Notes: a model not told the origin generated them from the sequence alone. 8,361 nucleotides of DNA from Candidatus Methanovirga basalitermitum (GCA_031284445.1 JAISZW010000155.1:1-8361); one strand, 5' to 3'; counted from the stretch's first letter, positions 1 through 5,800 are shown. Numbers and translations: made by a program.

Positions 1-372
1 TTAGATGTGTGGATGAACTTTTTAAAAACGAGGGAAAAGGAGGAGTTAGATGTGTTGGTACAAAAAGAACCGGAGCTAGAGGACGCAGTTATAAAATTAG
101 TGGAGTTGAGTGAGGATGATACTTTAAGGGCATTGGCTTTTTATAGAGAAAAAGCGCTTAAGGATAAGAACTCACAGCTACTGACCGCTAGAGAAGAAGG
201 TTTACAAGAGGGCATGAATAGAGGTTTACAAGAGGGCATGAATAAAGGTTTACAAGAGGGCATGAATAGAGGCAGACAGGAATTAATAAACAACATGTTA
301 GCTAAGGGTTTATCAGTTAATGAGATATCAGATTTAACGGGGATAGATATACATGAGATTAAGATAAAATAG
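1..372 (+). CDS. Rpn-family PD-(D/E)XK nuclease/transposase-like protein, C-terminal part
   Basis: The reading frame is open from base 1, so this is the 3' end of a longer gene cut by the window edge; the ATG at 7 is probably internal. The visible part matches from memory the tail of the Rpn (recombination-promoting nuclease, formerly 'putative transposase') family: a charged helical stretch (EELDVLVQKEPELEDAVIKL), then an 'AREEGLQEG' segment repeated as GLQEGMN(R/K) three times, then a C-terminal small helical motif (LAKGLSVNEISDLTGI) resembling a helix-turn-helix. The PD-(D/E)XK catalytic core would lie upstream of the window and cannot be checked. Rpn proteins are DNA endonucleases that raise RecA-independent recombination. 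The stop codon lies within the left arm of the downstream terminator. Confident of the family, not of activity. Confidence 0.8.
   Translation, partial: LDVWMNFLKTREKEELDVLVQKEPELEDAVIKLVELSEDDTLRALAFYREKALKDKNSQLLTAREEGLQEGMNRGLQEGMNKGLQEGMNRGRQELINNMLAKGLSVNEISDLTGIDIHEIKIK
199..270 (+). repeat. Three tandem 24-bp in-frame repeats in the Rpn-like gene
   Basis: Three back-to-back copies of a 24-bp unit (199-222, 223-246, 247-270) begin GGTTTACAAGAGGGCATG. The first and third are identical and the second differs by one base. They encode GLQEGMN(R/K)G repeats, a low-complexity helical linker common in the tails of Rpn-type proteins. Because the unit is a multiple of three, copy-number slippage changes linker length without breaking the frame. 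Confidence 0.95.
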
Positions 373-407
373 CCGTTCACTATTATAGTGAATGGCTATT
401 TTATCTT
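361..407. terminator. Long palindromic bidirectional terminator after the Rpn-like gene
   Basis: A 47-base palindrome has arms 361-382 and 386-407 that pair over 22 positions with a single G-T wobble, around a TTA loop. The left arm is A-rich and the right arm ends in TTTTATCTT, so it can stop transcription from either side. The stop codon of the Rpn-like gene is within the left arm. Its core (369-398) closely resembles the terminator at 7046-7076, with compensatory base changes. Confidence 0.85.
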
Positions 408-493
408 AATCTCATAGTTCTAAGCTGTTCGCGAGTATACTTGTTTAGAATTAGGATTAAGAATTTACCAATAGTGTCGAAGAGCCTCTTGTC
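401..493 (-). pseudogene. Possible C-terminal remnant of a leftward gene
   Basis: On the minus strand a frame of 30 codons runs from just after a stop (494-496) to a TAA at 401-403. It ends in a peptide with a coding-like look (NKYTREQLRTMRLR). There is no start codon with a ribosome binding site, so it would be the tail of a gene whose front is lost. The terminator at 361-407 would serve it too. It reminds me of a transposase tail, but I cannot name the family, and it could be a chance frame in the leader of the relaxase gene. Confidence 0.25.
418..450. other. Inverted repeat upstream of the relaxase gene (possible oriT-type element)
   Basis: TTCTAAGC (418-425) and GTTTAGAA (443-450) pair over 8 positions with one G-T wobble around a 17-base loop. 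Transfer origins of mobilizable elements often lie beside the relaxase gene and carry an imperfect inverted repeat next to the nick. Nothing else here identifies an origin: no nick consensus for this relaxase family is recognisable to me, so this is only a candidate location. Confidence 0.2.
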
Positions 494-498
494 TTAGC

Positions 499-1890
499 AT
501 GGGGAGTAGTATAGCAAGGGAGGAGTTAGGAATTAAAAGAAATAGTTCTAGGATAATCTTAAATTGTAGGTATTTTAAAGGAAGTAAGAAAACAACATCA
601 CTTTTAAAAAATCTTGTTAAATATATCTCTACACGTGAAGGTGTAGAAAAAGATTATGTGAGTTCTAAAAATGATGATAAGCCTGCAACTAAAAAGCAGA
701 TTAAACTTTTAAAAGATTTAGAATATAATTTTGGTCTTGCTTATGATTTGTATGAGTTTGAGGATTTTCAGAGAGAAAAAACACAAAAAAGTGCTAGTGA
801 ATTAATTTCGGTTATTATCGATAATAATTTAAATAGAATACTACTTACGAAAGAACATTTAGTTAAATATGTAGCAAAAAGACCGAGAGTTGATAAAAAA
901 GAAGTGTCTGAACATGGTCTTTTTTGTGTTTCTGATAATGGAGTTTCTTCTGGAGATGTAGACCTTCTATCTATTATGAATGAGGTAAGTAAACATAGAG
1001 GGAAGATTTGGACAAATGTTTTGAGCCTTAGACGTGAAGATGCAAAAAAAGTCGGATTTGAAAATCTTGAATCATGGAGGGACTTGTTAAAATATAATAT
1101 ATGTGAGATTAGCGAGCAAATGAAAATAGAATTAGATAAATTAAAAGTTTATGGTGCTTTTCATAATGAAGGTCATCATCCTCATTGCCATTTTCTCGTC
1201 TGGTCTAGCGAGCCAGGGAATGAATCTTTATATAAAGAAGGTATAAAGAAGTTAAAATCTTCTTTTGCAAACTCAATTTTCCGTGAAGAAATGCTCCCAA
1301 TAATGAAAAAAAAATCATTGTTAAGAGATGAAATTAAAATAAGATTGAAAAAGACAATAGATGATTTAGGAGATAATTTAAAAATTAATGGAGCTAGATT
1401 TGATTCAGATCTTGAAATGAAGATGATAAACTTTTCTAACAATATTTCTTTAAAAGATAAGACGTACGGATATTTGCGAGAACCACTAAAGATGCAAGTA
1501 AATGATATCGTTTATGAGCTTTTTAAATCTCCAGAAATTGAGCTACTGTATGAGCAGTGGAAAGAACAACGACGTGAACTCAGTCAATTTTATGAACATC
1601 CTTCTAAAATTCAAGATCTGGAGTTATTAAAAAATGAAGAGTTTAAACCTGTTTTGAATTTAGTATTAAAAGAAGCGCGTAAGATTAGAAGTTTTGACTC
1701 TTTTAATAATCTATATAATGAATTTACGGATCCTAATACTACTCCTTTTTCTGGAATTTTGAATGAGTTTGTAAAAAGTTTTCATGGAGGAGGAAATTCG
1801 CAGAAACAAGATCAGAATGATATTTTTGATAAAAAGAAAAGAAAAGAAACAGCGGAATTGAAGAAACGTCTTGGAATTCTAAGACGGTAA
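499..1890 (+). CDS. MobP3/MobL-type conjugative relaxase
   Basis: Predicted DNA relaxase that nicks the element's transfer origin and pilots the single strand into a recipient. From memory it matches the MobP3 (MobL) family common in Clostridia. The N-terminal block RIILNCRYFKG and then LVKYISTREGVEK provide candidate catalytic tyrosines (Y25, Y42, counting from 499). The metal-binding motif III reads FHNEGHHPHCHFLVW, with H222, E224, H229 and H231 matching the HxD/E...PHxH pattern. The C-terminal half is charged and helical and ends in a basic tail. Length (463 residues) is plausible for the family. The ATG at 499 has no ribosome binding site; the strong one at 517-525 points to ATT at 532, which would shorten the protein by 11 residues. 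The coordinates keep the nearest standard start. The next gene follows after 23 bases, so they are probably co-transcribed. Confidence 0.88.
   Translation: MGSSIAREELGIKRNSSRIILNCRYFKGSKKTTSLLKNLVKYISTREGVEKDYVSSKNDDKPATKKQIKLLKDLEYNFGLAYDLYEFEDFQREKTQKSASELISVIIDNNLNRILLTKEHLVKYVAKRPRVDKKEVSEHGLFCVSDNGVSSGDVDLLSIMNEVSKHRGKIWTNVLSLRREDAKKVGFENLESWRDLLKYNICEISEQMKIELDKLKVYGAFHNEGHHPHCHFLVWSSEPGNESLYKEGIKKLKSSFANSIFREEMLPIMKKKSLLRDEIKIRLKKTIDDLGDNLKINGARFDSDLEMKMINFSNNISLKDKTYGYLREPLKMQVNDIVYELFKSPEIELLYEQWKEQRRELSQFYEHPSKIQDLELLKNEEFKPVLNLVLKEARKIRSFDSFNNLYNEFTDPNTTPFSGILNEFVKSFHGGGNSQKQDQNDIFDKKKRKETAELKKRLGILRR
517..525 (+). promoter_or_regulatory. Strong ribosome binding site inside the annotated relaxase start
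   Basis: AGGGAGGAG is the only good Shine-Dalgarno sequence near the relaxase start. It lies downstream of the ATG at 499, and six bases after it comes ATT (532). The conserved protein sequence begins soon after, so translation most likely starts at AUU 532, or a former ATG there has mutated. Confidence 0.55.
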
Positions 1891-1913
1891 AATTGATAGA
1901 TAGGAGATAGATT

Positions 1914-3347
1914 TTGAATTATAAAATAATATTTAAAATAATTAAAGTAGCCAGTTTGGCTACTTTTTTATTTTTATTGTTTTTTATAAACATTTTCGCG
2001 GCCACAAGCGCTCCATTATCGAACATAATAAATAAAAGATCTAATCAGATTTTTTTAGATAGTGTTCGTATTGAGAATACAACGATTATTGATGACCGCA
2101 CATATATTGAACTTCGAGAGTTTGTTGAAAAATCAGGATATTCTTTAATTTACGATGATAAGAATCAGCTGATAAATGTGTATTCAACTACCCAACCTCC
2201 GGAAATACAGCGTGAAACTGTATTGTTTCCTATTATTGTTGAAACTTCAGAGGACAAGAGCATTATAGTAAAGACTTACATTTTGGATAAAAATGATAAC
2301 GCTGCTGAGATTGAAACCAATGAATTTACAGATAATGATGTTTTATATTCACTTTTGGAAATGACAAAAGAGGATAATCCCATTATTGAGAAGAAAATGC
2401 ATACGGAAATTATTCAGATTGAACTTGAAACAGATGAAATAAATACTGTGTTGTCAGCATTGGGTGAAACTTATAAATATGAAGATGAATTTGGTTTCCA
2501 AGGTGAGTTAAAATTAAAAGTTGATAGTATCCGTACAGAGATTGCCAGTTATCGTAATGAAAGTTATGATATTTCTGAAAAACGCAGTTATCCTAATCTT
2601 TCTAGTAATGATTTATCGCTTATTCCTAAAATTATTACAGTAAATGGTAACACACTTACTCTTTCTGATGTGCAGTGGACTGAATCTAGACAAGATAATA
2701 TTGATTTTACGGATTTAGGCAGTATTTTTACAGCTAATGCAATATATACAGGCTCAAATATTAAACGTGTTGAAACAGGATTTTTAATAACGGCAGATTT
2801 TACAGGTGAGATTAATCGCTTTGATTGGGAAAAAACGAGATATATTTTAACTTTTAAATCGGTTTCTGGTAATAGATCAGATGATGAATTTCAAAAGGTA
2901 AAAATAGAGGAAGTTGTTGACTCATCAAAAAAATCGATTTCTATTAAACATCCATTTCCTTGGGGAAAAGTTTTTGGTGTGATGGGTTCTGGTATTTTAG
3001 TAATTATTATCATAAGCATAATAGTTGCTTTAGCATACTTGCTCTGGGAAAAAGTTATCGGGAAAAATATTATAATTTATCAAGTTTTTTCTGATGAGAG
3101 TTATGGTAAGCTGACAAAAATGCGATTGTCAAAAAAAAATGATATACTTGATATGAATTTACTGCCAATTAAAATACGTGAGAAAATCACAGAAAATAAG
3201 TTTATCATTGAGTTAACAAATTCTGTGAGAAAGAGATATGAAGATAAGAAAATTTTTGTGAAACTACGCAATCAAATAGTTGAAGAATATATTGATCCTA
3301 ATTATGAAATGAAAAAGTATCAGTTTAAAATTGATTTTTTAGAATAA
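1914..3347 (+). CDS. Membrane-anchored protein with stalk-like extracytoplasmic domain, transfer-module gene
   Basis: A 477-residue protein of unknown function lying between relaxase and coupling protein, hence probably part of the transfer apparatus. The start is TTG, set by AGGAG at 1902-1906, seven bases upstream. Residues about 10-32 form a signal peptide or membrane anchor. Residues about 40-92 (from NQIFLDSVRIEN to NQLINVYS) resemble the copper-amine-oxidase-N-terminal 'stalk' fold found on clostridial surface proteins. A long acidic, beta-rich extracytoplasmic region follows. A second very hydrophobic segment lies at about 357-380 (GSGILVIIIISIIVALAYLL), then a basic cytoplasmic domain of about 95 residues. 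The topology (anchor, outside domain, membrane span, inside domain) would suit linking the cell surface to the cytoplasmic coupling protein, but this is inference. No enzyme motif is visible. Confidence 0.75.
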   Translation: MNYKIIFKIIKVASLATFLFLLFFINIFAATSAPLSNIINKRSNQIFLDSVRIENTTIIDDRTYIELREFVEKSGYSLIYDDKNQLINVYSTTQPPEIQRETVLFPIIVETSEDKSIIVKTYILDKNDNAAEIETNEFTDNDVLYSLLEMTKEDNPIIEKKMHTEIIQIELETDEINTVLSALGETYKYEDEFGFQGELKLKVDSIRTEIASYRNESYDISEKRSYPNLSSNDLSLIPKIITVNGNTLTLSDVQWTESRQDNIDFTDLGSIFTANAIYTGSNIKRVETGFLITADFTGEINRFDWEKTRYILTFKSVSGNRSDDEFQKVKIEEVVDSSKKSISIKHPFPWGKVFGVMGSGILVIIIISIIVALAYLLWEKVIGKNIIIYQVFSDESYGKLTKMRLSKKNDILDMNLLPIKIREKITENKFIIELTNSVRKRYEDKKIFVKLRNQIVEEYIDPNYEMKKYQFKIDFLE

Positions 3348-3353
3348 ATAAAT
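3329..3353. repeat. 25-bp repeat, copy A, at the 3' end of the stalk-domain gene
   Basis: These 25 bases match 5432-5456 at 24 of 25 positions, in the same orientation. Copy A encodes the last residues (IDFLE) and stop of the membrane protein. The match is too long to be chance even in AT-rich DNA, so the second copy probably comes from a duplicated gene tail. Confidence 0.85.
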
Positions 3354-3453
3354 CAAACATTAGTATTTTAATTTATCCTATTTTATAATCAGTCTATCGA
3401 GAAACGAGTTAATATAACATAAGAGACGAATGCTTTTAGCTTTTTATGGACTA

Positions 3454-3459
3454 GGGAGG
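3454..3459 (+). promoter_or_regulatory. Ribosome binding site pointing to an ATA start for the coupling protein
   Basis: GGGAGG is the only clear Shine-Dalgarno sequence before the coupling-protein gene. Seven bases after it, in frame, is ATA (3467). The first standard start in frame (GTG 3491) is about 31 bases away and has no site of its own. Initiation at AUA, or a decayed ATG, is the simplest reading. Confidence 0.55.
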
Positions 3460-3490
3460 TGCTAAAATAGAAATATTAACTGTTATTCCT

Positions 3491-5398
3491 GTGTATATTT
3501 GGTTTCTCTGTGGTGTTTTGATTGTTTTAATAATGGTGATGTCTCTAACAAAGAAGAAGTCTCTTGATGAGATTAAAACTAAAATAGTTGGAGATGGACA
3601 ATATGGAAATGCCCGATTTGCTAGTGAGAAGGAAATAAGAAAAACATATATATATCTTGCATATGAGCCGGAAAATTGGCGTTATTATGGGAAAATACCT
3701 GAGTATAAACCAAAAATCGATAAGGGAAAATCATCAAAGAGTTTAAATAAACATTGGAAATATCATTTTAAAAAAGCCTGCAAAATTGCTGACAATTCAA
3801 TTATGGGTGAAACGACTAAAAAAGATGAGTTCAACGATCCAAAATCACTTATTTTTGAAATACAAAAAATTAAACAAGAGGAACATAGTGATCTAACTAA
3901 AACGTTTCAGATAGAAAGAATAACCTCAACAGGGAAAAAACCTTTAAATGGTATAATTTTGGGTACTAAGAAAATTAGAGGTAAGCTCTATGCTCTCGTT
4001 GCGCCAGATGATGCGCACACATTAATGGTGGCAGCAGCAGGATCAGGGAAAACCGCTTGTTTTTTATATGCTAATATCGAGTTTTGTATGGCTAGTCGTA
4101 TCAGTTTTGTCACTACAGATACAAAAGGAGATTTACAGCGTAAAGTTGGAACGATAGCTAAGAAATACTATTATTATGATGTTAAGACAATTGATTTAAG
4201 GAATCCAGGTAATTCTGATGGTTTTAACATGCTCGCGGTAGTAAATAAATATATGGATATTTCTCAGGAACAAAAAAGCCAAGGCAAACCATATAAAATG
4301 TTTCAGTCGAAGTCAGAGAGTTATGCAAAAATTGTAGCAAAAACTATAATTGGTAATGAGGATACAGATCGCGGAGCCAATACATTTTTTTATGAATCAG
4401 CAGAAGGTATTCTCACATCAGCTATTATGATAATTAGTGAGTTTGCAGAAAAATCTGAGCGTCATATTATTTCTGTTGCAAAATTTATTCAGGAAACGTT
4501 AGGTAGAAACTCTCAATATGAGAATAAAACTGATTTTCAAGTAATTTTAGATAAACTTCCTGATGATCATAAAGCGCGATTTTTCGCAGGATCAGCGTTA
4601 AATACAAGTGAGGAAGGTATGAAAAGTGTTATGTCGACAGCGCTTTCACGCTTAAATGCTTTTATTGATACTGAGTTAGAGCAAATTTTATGTTTTGATT
4701 CTTGTATAGATGCTGAGGAATTTTGCTCTAAACCTACAGTGCTATTTATTATTATGCCGGAGGAAGATAATACTAAATACTTTTTAGTGTCATTAGCGGT
4801 TGAACAACTTTATAGAGAGCTTATGACCTTTGCCGATGTTTGCGGCGGTAAATTACCTAAAAGAGTTATGTTTTACTTAGATGAAATTGGCACTATTCCT
4901 AAAATTTCTTCGATGGAAATGCTACTTTCCGCTGGTCGCTCTCGTCAATTATTTGTTGTTTTGATAATTCAGTCATTGGCACAGCTTCGTAAAAATTATG
5001 GTGATTTAGGAGCTGAAATTATTATTGATAATACTCAAAATGCTATATTTTCTGGGTTTTCTCCCAATTCAGAAACAGCAAAAGTCTTATCTGAAAATTT
5101 AGGACAATATACAGTTCAATCTGGGTCAATATCAAAAAATAAGGAAGGAGATTCTGAAAGTTTGCAGATGATGGGCAAAAATTTAATTGATGCTTTTGAT
5201 CTGAAAACTTTGCCTAAATTCACGTTCATTACTATGAAAATGGGGTTTTATCCTATAAAAACCATATTCCCATTATATTTTGATTGGGGTATAAAGTTTG
5301 AAAAACCGTATAAAATCGATTATAAAGGAGATAGAGAAGTTAAATATGTAAAAGTTGAATCTTTAATTAAAAATATAAATGCGAAACATCCAAGATAG
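3491..5398 (+). CDS. VirD4-type coupling protein (T4CP), CD1115/TraG-like
   Basis: Predicted type IV coupling ATPase that hands the relaxase-DNA complex to a mating pore at the membrane. One N-terminal membrane span lies at about residues 2-19. The family opening GDGQYGNARFASEKEIRKTY follows. Walker A is AAAGSGKT at 181-188 and Walker B is VMFYLDEIG with D464 and E465. Other blocks recalled from VirD4-like proteins of clostridial transposons include TDTKGDLQRK, FFYESAEGILT, VMSTALSRLNAFIDTELEQI and MPEEDNTKYF. At 635 residues it is full length and intact. The GTG at 3491 is the first standard start, but the ribosome binding site indicates ATA 3467, which would add eight residues (reading MEILTVIP if initiated there). 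A gap of about 120 bases separates it from the gene before. No further transfer genes follow; the next signals are the type I toxin-antitoxin locus. Confidence 0.93.
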   Translation: MYIWFLCGVLIVLIMVMSLTKKKSLDEIKTKIVGDGQYGNARFASEKEIRKTYIYLAYEPENWRYYGKIPEYKPKIDKGKSSKSLNKHWKYHFKKACKIADNSIMGETTKKDEFNDPKSLIFEIQKIKQEEHSDLTKTFQIERITSTGKKPLNGIILGTKKIRGKLYALVAPDDAHTLMVAAAGSGKTACFLYANIEFCMASRISFVTTDTKGDLQRKVGTIAKKYYYYDVKTIDLRNPGNSDGFNMLAVVNKYMDISQEQKSQGKPYKMFQSKSESYAKIVAKTIIGNEDTDRGANTFFYESAEGILTSAIMIISEFAEKSERHIISVAKFIQETLGRNSQYENKTDFQVILDKLPDDHKARFFAGSALNTSEEGMKSVMSTALSRLNAFIDTELEQILCFDSCIDAEEFCSKPTVLFIIMPEEDNTKYFLVSLAVEQLYRELMTFADVCGGKLPKRVMFYLDEIGTIPKISSMEMLLSAGRSRQLFVVLIIQSLAQLRKNYGDLGAEIIIDNTQNAIFSGFSPNSETAKVLSENLGQYTVQSGSISKNKEGDSESLQMMGKNLIDAFDLKTLPKFTFITMKMGFYPIKTIFPLYFDWGIKFEKPYKIDYKGDREVKYVKVESLIKNINAKHPR

Positions 5399-5402
5399 AG
5401 AA

Positions 5403-5450
5403 GGTGGTTTTTATGTAAGACTATAAAGTGTAATTGACTTTTTAGAATAA
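5403..5450 (+). pseudogene. Stub of a lost downstream gene: start-stop plus decayed C-terminal tail
   Basis: Directly after the coupling protein there is a ribosome-binding-like sequence (GGTGG, 5403-5407) and then ATG at 5413-5415 followed at once by TAA. A few bases on, a different frame reads SVIDFLE-stop (5427-5450), nearly identical to the KIDFLE end of the 477-residue membrane protein. The simplest reading is the front and tail of a deleted gene, the tail being a paralogue or copy of the stalk-domain gene. A start-stop element by chance is the alternative. Confidence 0.4.
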
Positions 5451-5456
5451 ATAAAT
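5432..5456. repeat. 25-bp repeat, copy B, forming the antitoxin promoter
   Basis: Second copy of the repeat at 3329-3353, differing by one base (C for T at 5438). That change turns TTGATT into TTGACT, a better -35 box, and the repeat supplies the whole 17-bp spacer of the promoter described at 5434-5462. Copy A has no -10 box in the matching place (CAAACA). Confidence 0.85.
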
Positions 5457-5462
5457 TACAAT
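5434..5462 (+). promoter_or_regulatory. Sigma-A promoter for the antitoxin-like RNA
   Basis: TTGACT (5434-5439), a 17-bp spacer, and TACAAT (5457-5462): five of six matches in each box with ideal spacing. The expected transcription start is about 5469. Nothing translatable with a ribosome binding site follows, so it drives a non-coding RNA. Confidence 0.75.
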
Positions 5463-5479
5463 ATGAATATCTTAAAAAA

Positions 5480-5496
5480 GATATTCGATGTCGCAT
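5480..5496. repeat. Direct repeat copy 1 (in the antitoxin-like RNA)
   Basis: GATATTC-GAT-GTCGCAT matches 5656-5672 (GATATTC-TGC-GTCGCAT) at 14 or more of 17 positions, with two perfect 7-mers. Because the two RNAs cross these repeats in opposite directions, the transcripts are complementary here, as with the DRa/DRb repeats of par. Confidence 0.85.
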
Positions 5497-5513
5497 GTTT
5501 TCAAAGAGCAACA

Positions 5514-5547
5514 AAAAAAGCTAAGAGTGGCTGCTCTTAGCTTTTTT
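5514..5547. terminator. Shared bidirectional terminator of the two converging RNAs
   Basis: Perfect 14-bp stem: A6-GCTAAGAG (5514-5527) and CTCTTAGC-T6 (5534-5547) around the loop TGGCTG. The plus-strand transcript ends in T6 and the minus-strand transcript in T7, so it stops both the antitoxin-like RNA and the peptide mRNA. It also ends any readthrough from the coupling-protein gene. Confidence 0.93.
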
Positions 5548-5564
5548 CCATTTCATGTACAAAA

Positions 5565-5672
5565 TCAAATTTCAATTATGATTTTTACTAATGAAACGGC
5601 AGATAGTATGTAAAATGCTATCTGTGTCAACTTTAGAATGTTATCTAAGTTGATTGATATTCTGCGTCGCAT
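5565..5672 (-). CDS. 35-residue hydrophobic peptide, candidate type I (Fst-like locus) toxin
   Basis: A short gene starting at ATG 5672 with an excellent ribosome binding site, AAGGAGG, six bases upstream. It encodes MRRRISINLDNILKLTQIAF, then a hydrophobic stretch and a short IIIEI end. Basic residues come first, then a single membrane span over about residues 15-33. That is the layout of small membrane toxins (Fst is 33 residues), although I see no sequence similarity to Fst, TxpA or the holin-like toxins. The stop is 17 bases before the shared terminator, giving an mRNA of about 205 nt if it starts at 5718. The start codon lies in the direct repeat shared with the antitoxin-like RNA. Predicted role: membrane-damaging addiction toxin held off by that RNA. 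It could instead be a harmless small membrane protein under RNA control. Confidence 0.75.
   Translation of the reverse strand: MRRRISINLDNILKLTQIAFYILSAVSLVKIIIEI
5656..5672. repeat. Direct repeat copy 2 (over the toxin start codon)
   Basis: Second copy of the 5480-5496 repeat. Read on the minus strand it is the first 17 bases of the peptide gene (AUGCGAC-GCA-GAAUAUC), so pairing with the antitoxin-like RNA would cover the initiation codon. Confidence 0.85.
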
Positions 5673-5679
5673 ATTTCAC

Positions 5680-5695
5680 CTCCTTATTTAAGGAG
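5680..5695 (-). promoter_or_regulatory. Hairpin sequestering the toxin Shine-Dalgarno sequence
   Basis: In the minus-strand mRNA, CUCCUUA (5695-5689) can pair perfectly with UAAGGAG (5686-5680), with six or seven base pairs around a very small loop. UAAGGAG is the core of the peptide's ribosome binding site, so the fold would hide it from the ribosome. This is the role of the 5' stem-loop in fst RNAI and other type I toxin mRNAs. Confidence 0.75.
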
Positions 5696-5700
5696 TATTT

Positions 5701-5718
5701 GTCTTTTTAAATAAAGAC
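5701..5718 (-). promoter_or_regulatory. 5'-end helix of the toxin mRNA
   Basis: GUCUUU (5718-5713) and AAAGAC (5706-5701) can form a 6-bp helix exactly at the predicted 5' end of the mRNA. A 5'-terminal helix usually protects an RNA from degradation and parallels the upstream helix of fst RNAI. Confidence 0.5.
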
Positions 5719-5724
5719 TAGATA

Positions 5725-5752
5725 AGTATAACAAAATTCGACTATAAAACAA
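5725..5752 (-). promoter_or_regulatory. Probable promoter of the toxin mRNA
   Basis: On the minus strand there is TTGTTT (5752-5747), a 16-bp spacer and TATACT (5730-5725). The -10 box is good and the -35 weaker. The implied start near 5718 coincides with the first base of the 5' helix, which supports the call. Confidence 0.5.
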
Positions 5753-5800
5753 CTAATTGTCGAGCTAGGTAATAATAGTTATTGTACATATATTTATATA

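Larger units (their letters stand above)
5469..5547 (+). ncRNA. Candidate antitoxin RNA (RNAII-like) of a type I toxin-antitoxin locus
   Basis: Predicted RNA of about 80 nt from the promoter at 5434-5462 to the terminator at 5514-5547. Its 5' end folds as ATCTT-AAAA-AAGAT (5469-5482). Bases 5480-5496 (GATATTCGATGTCGCAT) repeat the sequence across the start codon of the oppositely transcribed peptide gene, so the RNA can pair with that mRNA: 7 bp, a 3-nt internal loop, then up to 12 pairs (two of them G-U) covering AUG and the bases before it. Its terminator hairpin is also complementary to the toxin mRNA's terminator. Size, orientation, shared terminator and repeat placement match RNAII (about 65 nt) of the pAD1 par locus. 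Readthrough transcripts from the coupling-protein gene would also contain it. Expression is unproven. Confidence 0.65.

Noticed and set aside
141..380. 79-codon minus-strand frame opposite the Rpn-like gene
   Set aside because: Its repeats mirror the in-frame GLQEGMN repeats of the real gene, and it has no ribosome binding site.
427..439. GTTCGCGAG shared between about 427-436 and 8326-8335 as a possible attachment-site repeat
   Set aside because: Only about nine bases match, and the right copy lies within conserved sigma-factor codons, so chance is the better explanation.
1182..1442. 86-codon minus-strand frame inside the relaxase gene
   Set aside because: Antisense shadow of a gene with clear family motifs; no start signal.
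5320..5514. 64-codon minus-strand frame across the end of the coupling-protein gene
   Set aside because: It starts within the shared terminator hairpin, lacks a ribosome binding site and overlaps conserved VirD4 coding sequence.
5488..5613. 41-codon plus-strand frame (ATGTCGCATG...) crossing the shared terminator
   Set aside because: No ribosome binding site, and it runs through a perfect terminator stem; the interval is better explained as the antitoxin-like RNA.
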